NCBI GenBank assembly: GCA_038501195.1
Contig: JBBPUQ010000005.1
Coordinates: 3,782,001-3,846,000, forward strand
Reading direction: 5' to 3'
Source: Nemania diffusa
Taxonomy: Eukaryota > Ascomycota > Sordariomycetes > Xylariales > Xylariaceae
DNA: 64,000 nucleotides
Shown in pieces: positions 51,905 to 64,000 of this stretch. The notes beneath the pieces are model-generated. The model ran no database searches and was not told where the DNA came from. It saw nothing but the letters and a program-made list of their open reading frames with translations. A program made the position numbers and the translations under genes. How positions within the stretch are numbered: position 1 is the stretch's first letter; the number at the start of each line of letters is the position of its first letter.

Positions 51905-52225
51905 AGTAGTTTTTATTTATAAATTACTTTAGTTTTTGCTAAATCTACTTCAATTCTATTAATACTAATAATAAATTTTAAAAATTTAGTTTTAGTTATA
52001 TAAAACTTATATTTTTTTAAATCTATTTATAATTTTACAGCTTATAGTTTATTTAAAACTTTTTTTATGTAAAATTTATACTTAACTTTATTATTTAAAT
52101 ATATTAATATATTGTTAATATATACTATATAAAATATATTAAAATATTTAGTTAAAATATTATTAATAAACTGTTAAAATATAACTAGTTTATTTATTAA
52201 ACTAAAAAGTAAAACATTAAATTAA
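51905..52225 (-). pseudogene. Reverse transcriptase relic
   Basis: The minus strand reads FSLINKLVIF, a stop, QFINNILTKYF, then IFYIVYINNILIY. The YINN at 52111-52122 occupies the position of the YxDD catalytic box, both Asp codons changed to Asn (GAY to AAY). Further on come IDLKKYKFYITKTKFLKF and IEVDLAKTKVIYK, the block that follows YxDD in Ty3/gypsy enzymes. Several stops replace expected Gln or Trp codons. Catalytically dead. Confidence 0.88.
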
Positions 52226-55200
52226 TATGTTTTATATTATATACAAAATATAGTTAAAAATTTATATTTTTTTGTTATATATATACAGTAAAATATTTGC
52301 TTTATATTTAATTTAATATAAATTTTTGCTTTTATAAAACAAATAAATGTTTTATTAATTAAAAACAAAAAATATTAGTTTTTCTATGTTAAAAAGTTCA
52401 GTTTTTAATAATTTATATATAGCTTTAAAAATCTGTTGCTTTTTTATACAAATAGAACTAGTGCTACTTAAAATATTATAGTAAATTTAATAAAACTTTT
52501 TATTAAGTTTTTATATATATATTGCTTATAAATCTTAGTTTTTTTTAAAAATATTTTATATAAAGCGTTATATTTTAAATTTTTTAAATTTTTTATAAGT
52601 TCGATTTAGTAATCGACTTTATATTTTTAAAGTAATATTTAATTAGAAACTTTTTTACTAAATATATTAAAATATTTGTAATATTTTGTAAGTATTACTT
52701 GCTTAGCTATTTTTTAAAAGTTTTTTTTTAAACTTTTTAATTTAAACTTTTTTTAAACAATTATTAAGTTTATTTTATACAAAAAAGTTATTTTATATAA
52801 CTTAGTATTTTTTTAATACATTATTACTACAAAAGTTGTAACATTTAATATAAAAATACTAACAAGTTAGTATTTATATTATTTTATAGTATTTTTTTGT
52901 AGTTTATATTTGCTGTAACAGTTTTTTAGTTTAAGTTTTTTTTTTAGTAAAGCTTTTTTAAATAAGTTTTTTTAAAATAATTTTATTTTACTGTTATTTA
53001 TTAATAATATTTTTATTTTTTACAACTTATGTTTTATTTGGTTTTTTTTAAACAAACTAATAATATATTAAAAAAATTTAAATATAGTATAAATAAAGCT
53101 AATTATAAAAAAATATTTTTTTATTTTTTTATTTAATTTTTTATATATAGTTTTTAATTAAAAAATTTGTTTTTTTATAACAAATAAACTTTATAACTAA
53201 GTAATATTTTATACTTTTTGAATTATTTTAACTTTAAATAACTTATTTTATTATATAGTATTAATTTAATAACTTGAACTTTTTAATTTTTTTATTTTAT
53301 TTAATAATATATTTTTAATAAGCTTTTTTTTTTTTGTAGTAAAAAATATTAGTTTTTGCTTTTAATAGTTAATTAATATATTATAATATATAAAGAACTT
53401 TTATTTAACAATTATATTATATTTTATATTTAGTACTATTATAAAAATATTTTAAATAGTATATATATTAATACAAAAGTAAATATTTAATACTTTAATA
53501 ATTTTTTAGTTATTGTTGCTATTATATTTTATAACAAAAATAAGCTTAAAATTAAACAGTTTAAAAAAGTTTAAAAGTTGTATTATTTTTTTAACAAATT
53601 AAGTATTTATATATAAGTATATTTTAACTTTTGTATTAGCTAAAATAAAAATAAAAAGTTTTAGTTTATTAAATATTATTAAATAAATTATTAATAAAAG
53701 CTTTTTTTTAAAAATTTTTTTTAAAAAGTTAAATAAAACTTTTTTATATTAATTTAAATTTAAAACTAACAATATAATAAACTTAAAAAAAAAAACTAGT
53801 TATTTTAAGTTTTTTTGTTTTTTAAACTTTTTTTTTTTATATTAACTTTTTAGTTATTTTTAAAATAATTTTTTTTTTTTTTTATAATTGTTACAACTTA
53901 AACAGTGTTTAAACATTTATATTTTTTATAATATAAATAATTAATGCTTTAGTAGCTAATTTTGTAACAAATAAAACAAAAACTTCTTTGTATTAAAATT
54001 ACTTTTTTTTTATATTGCAGTTTTATATAAAGCTTATATTTATTTTTTAATTTTTTAAATATTAAAATAAAAAAATGTTGTTTAATAGTTAAAAATGCAG
54101 TTTTACTAAATAATAGCTTTATAAGTAAGTTTTATAAAAGTAAGTTTTTTATAAGTAAGTTTTTTGAAACATTAACTATACTACGTTTTAATAGCTGCTA
54201 ATTAGTTCTTTATAAAATAAAGTTATTAATAAAATTTTTGTATTATTAATAGTTAACAACTTAAATATAAAAATAATAAATATTAAAAGTAACTTTAAAG
54301 CTATTTATATTAAATATTATAACTTTATTTAATTGTTTTAGTAATTTGTTATATAAATTTTATTTGTAGTTAGTTTAAAGTATATAAGCTTAATTAGCTA
54401 ATTTAACAAACTTAAGTTAAAAGTTTGAAAATGTTTTTAGTTTTTTTATTTTAAGCTTTTTATATTTAGTTTAAACTTTTTTATATTTGTAAAAGTTACT
54501 ATATAACTTTAGTAAATGTTTTAAAACTTTTATAGTAGTTATATATATAAAACTATTTTATTTTAAAACTTATTTTATAAATAAAATAATTTTTAAAACA
54601 GCTAATTTATTTATATATTTTAAAATATAATATATTTAGTTTTATTTATTTATAAAATAATTTATATTTGTTTAAAATTTGTTTTTTATAAGTAAGTATT
54701 AGTAGTAAAATTTAACTGCAGATTTATTGTTCAAAAAAGTGTTATTAGTAAAAACAAAAAAATTTATTGCTTTTATATTTTGTTTTCTGCTGTTTAAAAA
54801 TGTTGAACTTAATATTGTATTTTTTTTGTAACTGCTTTTTTAAATAGCGTTTTTTAAAATAAATATATTACAAATAAAACTTTTTAAAATAAATATATAT
54901 AAAATAATAAACTTTTAAATATTTGTTTTAAAATTTAAATTATTTTAAATAATTTAGCTTTAAATAATTTTTTTAAATGTAATAATAAATAAAGTGTTTT
55001 TTGTTAAAATAAATTAACTAAAAGTAACTTTACTGTTAATATTATTTATATAAATATAACTTTTTTAAATAAAAAACTATTAAATAAATGTTTGTTAAAT
55101 AAGTTTTTATTTAGTAGTAACTTATATAGTAGATATTTTTTTGTATATTTTAACTAAAGCTTTTTAAAAAACTTTGTTGTAGTTTTGTAGTTTTTTAATC

Positions 55201-56103
55201 TTTTTTTTGTATATTTTTAAAACTTGTTTGTTTTTAATTAACTTTGTTTTAGCTTTTTATAAAAGCTATTTATTTTTTTATATAAAATTTTTTATAATAT
55301 AGCAAATAGTATATAAATAGTTTTAATTTTAGTTATTATTAAAAACTATAATATATAACTAGTTTATTGTTTTATAAAATATTTAAGTTATAATAATATA
55401 AATATATACTTTGTTAAAAATAAGTTTAAGTTTAATTTTATTTAATTTTTTTTAAATATTATAATTAATAATAAACTTTTTATTTTTAAACTTATGTTTT
55501 ATTATATTAAATAAAAAAAATGTTTTATATATATAGCATTGTTTTTATTAATAAGCTAATTTGTGTTTATTTTTTATTTAAAAAAAAATATTTCGTTAAA
55601 TTTTGTTAATAGTTAAATAAAACATATAAAAGTTTTATACTGTTTTATTTTTTATATAGTTTTAGTACTATTAATAAGTATTTTTTTCAGAACTATTAAA
55701 GTGTTTTTTAGTAAACTTTAGTATAATTTTTTGCAAAGTAGTATTATAAATTATAAACTTTTTAACTAAAAAGTTTAAAGCTGCTTTTTTTGTATCGAAG
55801 TAACTATTTTCGTTTTCGAAATAAAAATAGAAATTATTTAGTACAAGCATTTTTTTTTTTTTTTTTTTTTAAATACTAAAAAAACTTGCAGTATTATAGC
55901 TCAGCATTTTTTTTTAAAGTATAAAGTTAGTATAAAAAATATAAAAAAAATTCAGTATTAAATAAAAAATTCAGTGTTTAGTAATAAATCAGTATTTTAG
56001 TGTTAATATTAAATATATTTACTATTAAATTAGTGTTAAGTTAATATTAAGTTAAGCTTTTTAATATTAATTTACAACAAATAAATAAAACAAGCTTAAT
56101 ATT

Positions 56104-56402
56104 ATAAAAACTGAAAAAAAATAGCTAATATAGCATATATAAAAATATTATATATTTAAAAAAAAATACTAAGCTAAAAAAAAAAAAAAGAAAAAAATTA
56201 AATTTGTAATAGTAGGCTCGATTATATACAGGTCTTTTTTTTTGTAGTAAATACTTTTTTTATTGTTTCAGTATTATTTGTTGTGCTTTTATTGTTTGCT
56301 TTTAATACAATGGAGTAAATATTTGCTACAGAGTATAATGAATACTTTAATGTATTTTTTACGCACTGTTTTTCTGTTTAATAAATATAGTTTAGCTATA
56401 AT
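56104..56402 (-). repeat. Right LTR (5' LTR of the gypsy element)
   Basis: Partner of 49155-49453. Differences between the copies are mostly C/T and G/A, as expected of RIP. This copy keeps GGCTCG, CAGGTC and ATGGAGTA words that are AT-shifted in the left copy. Confidence 0.85.
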
Positions 56403-59400
56403 TTGTTTAAATAGTTTTAAAAGCAAAAATAAACTTTAAAGCATATAAAAGCGCACTTAAAAATGCTATATTTAATTTAAAAACAAATTTATTGTTTTTA
56501 AGCTATAAAACTAGTTTTTTCTTTTTTATAAGTTAAAGTTATTTAGTTTTATATATATTATATAATTAATTTAACTTTTTAATTTTAAATAATTTTTAAA
56601 ATTTATTAGCTTTTATATATAAGTTGTTAAACTAAAAAAAAACAAAGTTTTAGTTTTATTAAGTTTTTATTATAGTTTTTTTAAACTTGTAAATTTTATA
56701 TTAGTTAAAATAACATTTTATATAAATATATATTTTAATAAAAATATTTATATTTAAATAAGTTTTATACCAACGTATAAAAAAATATAAAAAAATAAAA
56801 ACACTAACATATATACTATACTTTAACTTTCAAATATTTTTTAATTAAAAACTTAAAGTTAATCCAAAAATAAACTTAGTTACAAATAGTATAAAACATT
56901 TTTATGCTAAATCTTTAGCTAAAAAATGCTTAAAAGTTTTTATAAAAATTAACAAATATTAAAACTAGTTTTTTTGTTTTAAATTGAATAATATATATTT
57001 ATTTTTATTAATATATAAATATTTAGTTTTAAATGTTTATAATATAATAACTAATTTTAACACTTTTAATATATTAGCTTTTTTATAAATTATAGTTGAT
57101 TTAAAAACATTTTACTGCTAAATTTATAATTTATTAAAATTTTAAGTTTTTAAACTATATAAAATAGAAATTGATATATTTTAATATAAAAGTTTTATTA
57201 TATATAATAAATAGTACTTTTTAAGCTATAAACTTAAACTGTTTATAAAATAGCTTAAAATTAACAGTTTATTTTTTGTTTATTTTAATTATATAGTTTT
57301 TTTTTTTAGTAATTTAATTTGTATAACTAGCTGTAGTTATAACTAGCTAAAAATAAAAATTAGTAATATTTTTAATATATTAATATATTTTATAACAAAT
57401 TTTTATTATATTTTAAATAAAAAATTTGTTTAACTTATTCAAGCTTTTATTATTTGTTTTATTAGTTAAAGTTATAGATTTTAATAACAAAAATAAATTA
57501 CAAAAAGTTTTTTTTTGTTTATTTTATAATTGTTTTTTTTGTTTTAGCTTTTTTAGTTACTATTGTTTTAATAACTTTAATATATTTGTTTATAGTAGTA
57601 GGTTTTTAAGCTAAAGCTATAAATACTAACTAAAACTTGATCTGTTTTTTTAGTAACACTTGCGCTTTTTTTTAGTACTAGCGTTCAATTAGCTAGCAAA
57701 GCTTACTATTGAAATAAATTATTTCAAAAAAAGTAAAAAAATATACAACTTTTATACAAAAAAAAATAAACAATTTAAATATAAAAAAGCTTTTTTTAAA
57801 AAAAACTAATACATTTAATAATATTAAATAAAAAGTTTAATAAGTTAAATAATAAAAAATGCTGTATAGTTAAAAAATATAAAACAAACAAATAGTTTAT
57901 ATATAATTTTTATATTGCTTTATTATAGCAGTTACAGCTAATACTGTTTTTTTTATTTAAGTACAACTACTTACGTTTGTTATAACAAACGCAAACTTTA
58001 ATTTATAAACTTTAATATTTAAGTTTTAAATAAATATATAATTTAAGCTTATTAATTAAACTAAGTTGCTACATTAACATTTATTACTATAACATAAAAT
58101 GTTTATTTATTTATAGCTTTAATTTTAAAAGCTAGTTATTACTATATATTATATTATATATTTAACTTTATATAATTTAAATTATAACTATATATAAAAG
58201 CTAAGCTTTTTTTAAAAAGTTTTATTAATTTAAAACTAAACTTATTAAATATTAACAATTAAATTAATATTACAGTAGTTAAATCGTTTTTTTACAAACT
58301 TTTAACTAATATTAATAATAATAGCTGTTTATTATTAGCTTAAAACAGTAATTGTAAAAAAAGTTTTATTTAAGCAAATATACTTAATATAGTTTATACA
58401 ATTTTAAAACAATTAGTTAATAATTAAAATTTATATAACAATAACTATTTAAATAAACTGTTTATTAACAAATTTATTTTTTTTAATATATAAACTATAA
58501 CAAATAAAAAAGCAAGTTTAATATAAATATTTAAAAACTTATTTAATAATATTTTTGTTAAATTAAATCAATTTTTATTTAAAAACAAAAACAAAAAAAA
58601 CAAACTATATATTATTTGTAATAAAAACTTAAAAAAGTATTAGCTAGCTAATTTTATTATAATAGCAACAAAATTTAAATTTGCACTATTTTTTTTTTAA
58701 ATTTAAATTATTGTAATAAATATAAACTTTATTATATAAAATTATTTAAATATTACTATATAAAAAATTACTTATTATATTTAAATAAAAATTTACTTTT
58801 ATAAACAAGTTTAACAATTAGCTTTTTAAGTATATAATATAAAAAAAAACAGTAAAACTAAATATAACTAAATTTTTTAACTATGTTTTATTTATTAAAA
58901 ATTTAGTTTAATTAAATATAAAACATTTTATTTTAAAGCTATTAATTTTATTACTATATTATTAGTACATTTATTAAAGTTTTAAATAGTTAATTTGTTA
59001 TATTATTAAGTTTTAACAAACTTAAATATAAAACAAATTTATATATATTATATTTAGTAATTTTATTAAAAATAAATAAAAAAAAGAAATTTTTTTATTA
59101 AATTTTATTTAATTTATATATTTAAATACTATTTGTTAATATTAATAAATAATAACTAATAATAATTATATAACTATTTATTATAAACATATTATTTACT
59201 ATAGTTTAAATAAAACTAAACATTTTTTTAATAATTATTTAATTATTTTTATTATTTTAATTTATAAACTTATAAACTTTTTAAAAAAAATAAAAATAAA
59301 ATTTAAATATATTATAAAATTATATTAGTTTATATTATAAAAATTTAGCATTATTAAATTAATACTTATATAAAACAGCAAAGTTTTTATTTTGTTTGTT

Positions 59401-62400
59401 TATATTGTTAATTATATTAAAAATGTTTATATAAATTACTAATTTAATTTTAAAAAAAAAAAAAATTATATTAGTTTTATATTAAAAAAAGTTATTATTT
59501 AATATATTTAAAACAAAGTTAAACTATAAACTAAAAATAAATATTTTTTTATATTAATATATTTAATTAATTTATATTGTATTAAACTTAAAATCAAACT
59601 AAAACTAAAAATAAAATAGCTTTATAATTTTAAATTTAAACTGTTAATATTTTTGCTGTAAAAAATGTTTATTAATACTTTTAATTTATATTAAAATATA
59701 TATAAATTAATAATTAAAGTATATTTTTTATTTATATTTTATTTAAATTAAATTATTAATTAATATTTAAATGTTATATTATTAACTATAAAATTATATA
59801 AAATAAAAACTTTAAATTTATTTAATAAACTTTTATATATTAGTTATTTAGTGCTAAGTTATAATATAAACATTAATAAAGCTTAAATTTATATATGTTT
59901 TTTTATTATTTATTTTATTGAAAATTTTTTACAAATATAAAATTTATTAAATTGTAAAAACTACAAAGTTTTTTAACTATGTTGTTTTTATATAATTTTA
60001 AAATTATAACAATATAATTTAAAATATAATGTTATTAAGTTTAGCTAATATTACAATAAAATAATATTTATTTATAAAAAAGTTAAAAATATAAAAGTTA
60101 AAAAATAAAACAAAAAACTTAAAAATTTTAAATTAAAAAAAATCTTAGTTGTTACTAATGTTATATTGTTTTTAGTACTAAATATTAATTTTTTTTAAAG
60201 TTAGCTTATTAATATAGCTTATTTTAAATTTATAAATTTTATTAAAACTACTTAATATATTCTTTTTAACAAAATTATTACTAAAAAATATTATTGTAAA
60301 TTTGTTCAAAAGTTTTAAAAGTTCCTTTTGCTTTTATATTTTTATTATATTTAGTTTTTAATAGCATATTTAAACTTATAATATATACAAAAATGTACAA
60401 AAGTTTTTATTATTATATTTGTTTTATTTTATTATTAGCTGTTTAATACTTATATTTAATTTAGTTTTTTTATAGCTTTTTAATATAAAATTTAAAACAA
60501 CAAATAGTTTTTTGTTTTTGCGGACTTTAAAAATAGCTATATTTAAAAAAAACAATTTATATTAGATTTTATTACTGTTTTAATATTAAAGTTTAATTAT
60601 TAAATATTTTTATTAAATATATTTATTAAATAAAAAAAGTTGCTTTTAATATAAAAAATTGTTATTGTTTTATTTTAAAACATTGCTTGTTTTAACTTTT
60701 TTATATTTAAAAAATATTTTTTTTAACTTATATTTAAATTATTTATAAACTTTGTATATTATAAACGCTTGTTTTTTTAATTTATATTTTATATTACTGT
60801 ACATTTTTGTATATTTTTTTTATAAATGTGCAAATTTAACCAAACAGCAAAAAGCATTATATATAAAGTAAATAATAACAATAATAATAATAATTAAATA
60901 AGTATTGTTAATAATACTATTAATATATTTTAAATATTTAAAGCATTAGATTTTTTAGCTAGCTTTATTAGTAATATTAAAATACTATTTAAAAAAACTA
61001 AGTTATTTATATATTTAAAACTTAAAAAGCTGCTAAATATTTACTAAAGCTTGCATTTTTAAAAAATTACAAAACAGTTTAAAATATATTAAATAATAAA
61101 TATATTATTAAAAAAAAATTAATACAAATAAACTTATAATGTTATAAATGTTGTTTAATAGTTACTAATATTATTATAAACAAAACAAAGCAAAAGTTTT
61201 GTTAACAAATAATTGCTTAATATTAAAAACTTTAATTTAAAAAATAAATATAAAAAAAAGTATTAAGTTTAAATTTACAAATATATATAAACAAACATTT
61301 TTAAAAATTTATAATTATTTTAAAAAAGCAAATAAAACATATTTATTATTTTTTTAATACATTAAAAAATTATATTTTATAAATAATAATAATAATAATA
61401 TTAATAAAAAACTATATATATTAAAAAATAAGTACTATTTATAACTGCTTGTAGTATTTACTATAAAACAAAAGTTTGTTATATTACAAAAAAATTTATT
61501 GTTTAATATAAATTAACTATAAAAACTAAACTTAAAACATAAATTTATAATTTATTTTATAGCAGTATATAAAAAAAACTATAGTGTATTAAATATTATT
61601 AATTTTAATTAATACAATTTACAATAAATTAACTAGCTATTTTTTAGTATTAAATATATATATTTATATACTATAACAATTAAGTACTTATTAATAATAC
61701 AGTATAAAACTTTATAACATATATATATATAAGTTAACAATTTTATTTATATAAGCTATAACATACAACTTATTAAAGTTAATAGTATATTTATTTATTG
61801 CTACAACATAAATAAACAGGTATTTTTTGTTATTACTTTTTTTAAAACAATAAAACATAATAATCAAAACTTTTTATTTAATTGTTTTATATTTAAAACA
61901 AAAAACAATCGATTTATTATAAGTTTTTTTAAAATACTTTTATTTAAATACTAAATTATTTAATAACAAAATAGTTTATATTTATTACTGCTTTATAATA
62001 TTTATATGTTATAAAGTTGTAATATAATAATAAACACTTAATTTAACATTAATATAATTTTTTTTATAATATAGTTAATAAAATATATTAAATACAAAAT
62101 ATATAATTTTTATAGCTTTTTTAATTGCTTTAAAAAAATAATTAAGTATTTTATATAAGTTATATTAAAAATCTATTAGTATAAGCTACAAATATAATAC
62201 TAAAACACTATATAAATATTTTTTTACTATATAAATATTTTTTTACTATTATATATAAATTATATAAATATATAAAAAATATATATTGTACAAATATTTT
62301 TTTTAAACTTAAAAATATATACTTAATATATATATATATATATATTTTTGCTATTTTATATATTGTTATAACATATAGATTTTTTTAGTAGTAAAACTTT

Positions 62401-62900
62401 TAATGTTTAAAAAACTAAAATATTTTAAAATTTATATATAAAATTAAAATTATAAAAAGTACTTTTTAAAAATTTAAAAATTATTAACAAAATAAAAATT
62501 TAGCGTGTTTTTTTTTACTGTTAATTTAAGCTAATAAATTCAATTCAAAATAAAAATAAAAAATTTCACTGTTAATAAAGCATATATATTTGTATATATT
62601 TATATTGTACTAATTAATTTTATAATATAATATTTTATTTATTATAGCAGATTAATATTTTTTATACTACTGTACTATACTATTAAAAAATGCAGTAGTA
62701 AAAAATAAATAAAATTTAAAATACTTGCTAGTTTATTAATAGTATTTAACTTATATTTAAACAGTAAAACTTGCATTTGTTATATTATTTTGTTTACTTT
62801 TACTATATAAGCTTTTTTATTAAACTATTTACTATTTATTTATTTATATATATAATATATTGTAATAAATATTGCTTGTTTTAATTATTCTTTAATTTAA

Positions 62901-63245
62901 ACCTAAGTTGTTATATTTATAAGTTCTCCAATCTTTTATTTTTTAAACCTTTATTTCCCAAACTTTTATTTCTTAGGTCGCTAATATTATTGCCAGTTTT
63001 CTAATCCATTTCCTAAGTTGCTAGTGTTATCGCTAGTTTTCCAATTTATTTCCCAAGTTACTATTGTTATCGCTAGTCTTTTAATCCATTTCCTAAGTTA
63101 CTATTGTTATTACTAAAATTCTAATTCTTTATTTTCTAAGTTGCTAGTATTATTGCTAGTTTTTTAATCCTCCATTTTCTATGTTAGCAGTATTATCGCT
63201 AGTTTTCCAATCTATTTTTTAAGTCGCTAGTTTTATTGCTAGTTT
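62901..63245. repeat. 40-43-bp minisatellite in the AT-rich block
   Basis: About seven copies of a unit containing CTAAGTTGCTAGTRTTATYG and CTAGTTTTCCAATC, anchored on AAGT at about 62977, 63017, 63057, 63097, 63140, 63183 and 63223 (periods 40, 40, 40, 43, 43, 40). Visibly richer in C and G than the flanks and still has CG dinucleotides. Confidence 0.85.
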
Positions 63246-63452
63246 TTTTATTCTAAATATATTTTTACATTTTAAGTTAATATTATTAAGTTATTAATTT
63301 TTTAATTTTTATTTTTTAGCTTTTAAAATTATTATTATTAAACTATTTATTTTTAAAAGTATATATTATTTAATAAACTTTACTTTATAACAAGTTAATA
63401 TTTTTATTAAAATTTTATTTTGTTTATATTATAAGTTAATTTATTTTAGTTA

Positions 63453-63690
63453 TTAAAATTAACTGCTTATATATAAATGTTTTAACATTTTATTTTAATT
63501 GTTAAAATAGTTAATTTATAAATATATTAATGCTTTTTTTTTTTAATTGTTAAAATTAATTGTTTATATATAAATGTTTTAATATTTTATTTTAATTGTT
63601 AAAATAGTTAATTTATAAATATATTAATGCTTTTTTTTTTTAATTGTTAAAATTAATTGTTTATATATAAATATTTTTATATTTTTTTTA
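63453..63690. repeat. 97-bp tandem repeat, two and a half copies
   Basis: TTAAAATTAAYTG starts at 63453, 63550 and 63647, exactly 97 bp apart. The first two units are almost identical, including the T tract at their ends; the third is truncated and more diverged. Confidence 0.85.
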
Positions 63691-64000
63691 ATTATTAAAA
63701 TTATATATAAATATATATTTTAATATATTATTTTAAATATTATGTTTAAATATTAGCTATTAATATAAAGCTAATAATATTTTTTTAATAAAATTAAATA
63801 AATATTTTAATTTTATAAAAGTAAAAAATCTATTTATTTTATATTTAAGTTTAATATTAATATAATTGTAATTTGTTTTATATTTAAATTAGTTAATAGT
63901 TATAAGTTAGCTTTTTTGCTTTTTTTAAACTTTTTAAACTTTAAAGCTTATTTAAGTTATAGCTATAATTAAAACTATTTTAGCAAACTTTATATATATT

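Larger units (their letters stand above)
49155..56402 (-). mobile_element. Decayed Ty3/gypsy LTR retrotransposon
   Basis: Two diverged direct repeats of 299 bp (49155-49453 and 56104-56402), offset by exactly 6949 bp, flank an internal region with recognisable pol relics on the minus strand. Reverse transcriptase (about 51905-52225) precedes the integrase zinc-finger region (about 50824-50945) in the direction of transcription, which is the Ty3/gypsy order; Ty1/copia has the reverse. The 5' LTR is therefore the right-hand one. Total length of 7.25 kb fits the superfamily. The element is riddled with stops, mainly TAA and TAG at positions expected to be Gln or Trp, so it is dead. Gag should lie at about 53.9-56.1 kb but is not readable with confidence. 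Confidence 0.85.
44521..64000. other. AT-rich (RIP-type) heterochromatin-like block
   Basis: About 19.5 kb made almost entirely of A and T; most 60-base lines contain only a few G or C. CG, CC and GG dinucleotides are very rare, while isolated C and G persist. Only short chance reading frames remain. The only structures recognised are the decayed LTR retrotransposon (49155-56402) and two tandem arrays near the right end. This matches the AT-rich compartments that RIP creates in Pezizomycotina. Apart from the listed items I see nothing interpretable in 44521-49154 or 56403-62900 beyond simple TTA/TTG-type low-complexity tracts (for example 45855-45920 and 48480-48850). Confidence 0.85.

Noticed and set aside
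53900..53990. Possible CCHC zinc knuckle of Gag on the minus strand
   Set aside because: A TGT-TAC-AAA start is in a plausible place, but the remaining Cys/His spacing could not be matched even allowing for C-to-T changes.

Overview
The window comes from the nuclear genome of a filamentous ascomycete, most likely a Sordariomycete. The genes have short spliceosomal introns (about 50-250 nt, GTAAGT-type donors, CTAAC-like branch sites), and intergenic DNA contains scattered CCTAGGTACCTACC palindromes. Recognisable genes are typically fungal: Wee1, Erg4, Dpb2, Snf1, a branched-chain aminotransferase and a killer-toxin-like chitinase. The last 19.5 kb is an AT-rich block of the kind made by repeat-induced point mutation (RIP). 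No rRNA, tRNA, CRISPR or bacterial-type operon was seen. All exon structures below were worked out by hand from splice signals and reading-frame continuity.

Layout. 0.5-4.1 kb (-): Wee1-type cell-cycle kinase, followed by a 3.1-kb gap. 7.2-8.4 kb (-): BTB/POZ protein. 10.2-21.2 kb: an island of secreted or surface proteins. It holds a WSC protein with a duplicated Cys-rich module (-), a 2EXR protein (+), an unknown secreted protein (-) divergent from a 1372-residue LysM/CBM18/GH18 chitinase (+), and a Ser/Thr-rich single-pass membrane protein (-). 24.2-25.5 kb (+): branched-chain aminotransferase. 26.5-27.5 kb (-): unknown coiled-coil protein. 29.4-31.5 kb (+): ERG4 sterol reductase. 32.1-34.5 kb (-): DNA polymerase epsilon subunit B. 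35.0-35.8 kb (+): small, probably mitochondrial protein. 37.7-40.4 kb (+): SNF1 kinase. 42.0-43.4 kb (-): DEDDh exonuclease.

From 43.4 kb the sequence passes through short tandem and direct repeats into very AT-rich DNA (about 44.5-64 kb). Inside it is a dead Ty3/gypsy LTR retrotransposon on the minus strand. It has two 299-bp LTRs exactly 6949 bp apart and recognisable reverse transcriptase and integrase relics whose substitutions (Trp and Gln to stop, Asp to Asn, His to Tyr) are those expected from C-to-T mutation. A 40-bp minisatellite and a 97-bp tandem repeat lie near the right end.

The housekeeping genes (cell cycle, replication, sterol, amino-acid and energy signalling) do not form a pathway together; they look like ordinary syntenic core genes. 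The accessory interest lies in the chitin/cell-wall island, where a chitin-binding hydrolase with a toxin-like C-terminal domain shares an intergenic region with an unrecognised secreted protein, and in the sharp border with RIP-type heterochromatin.
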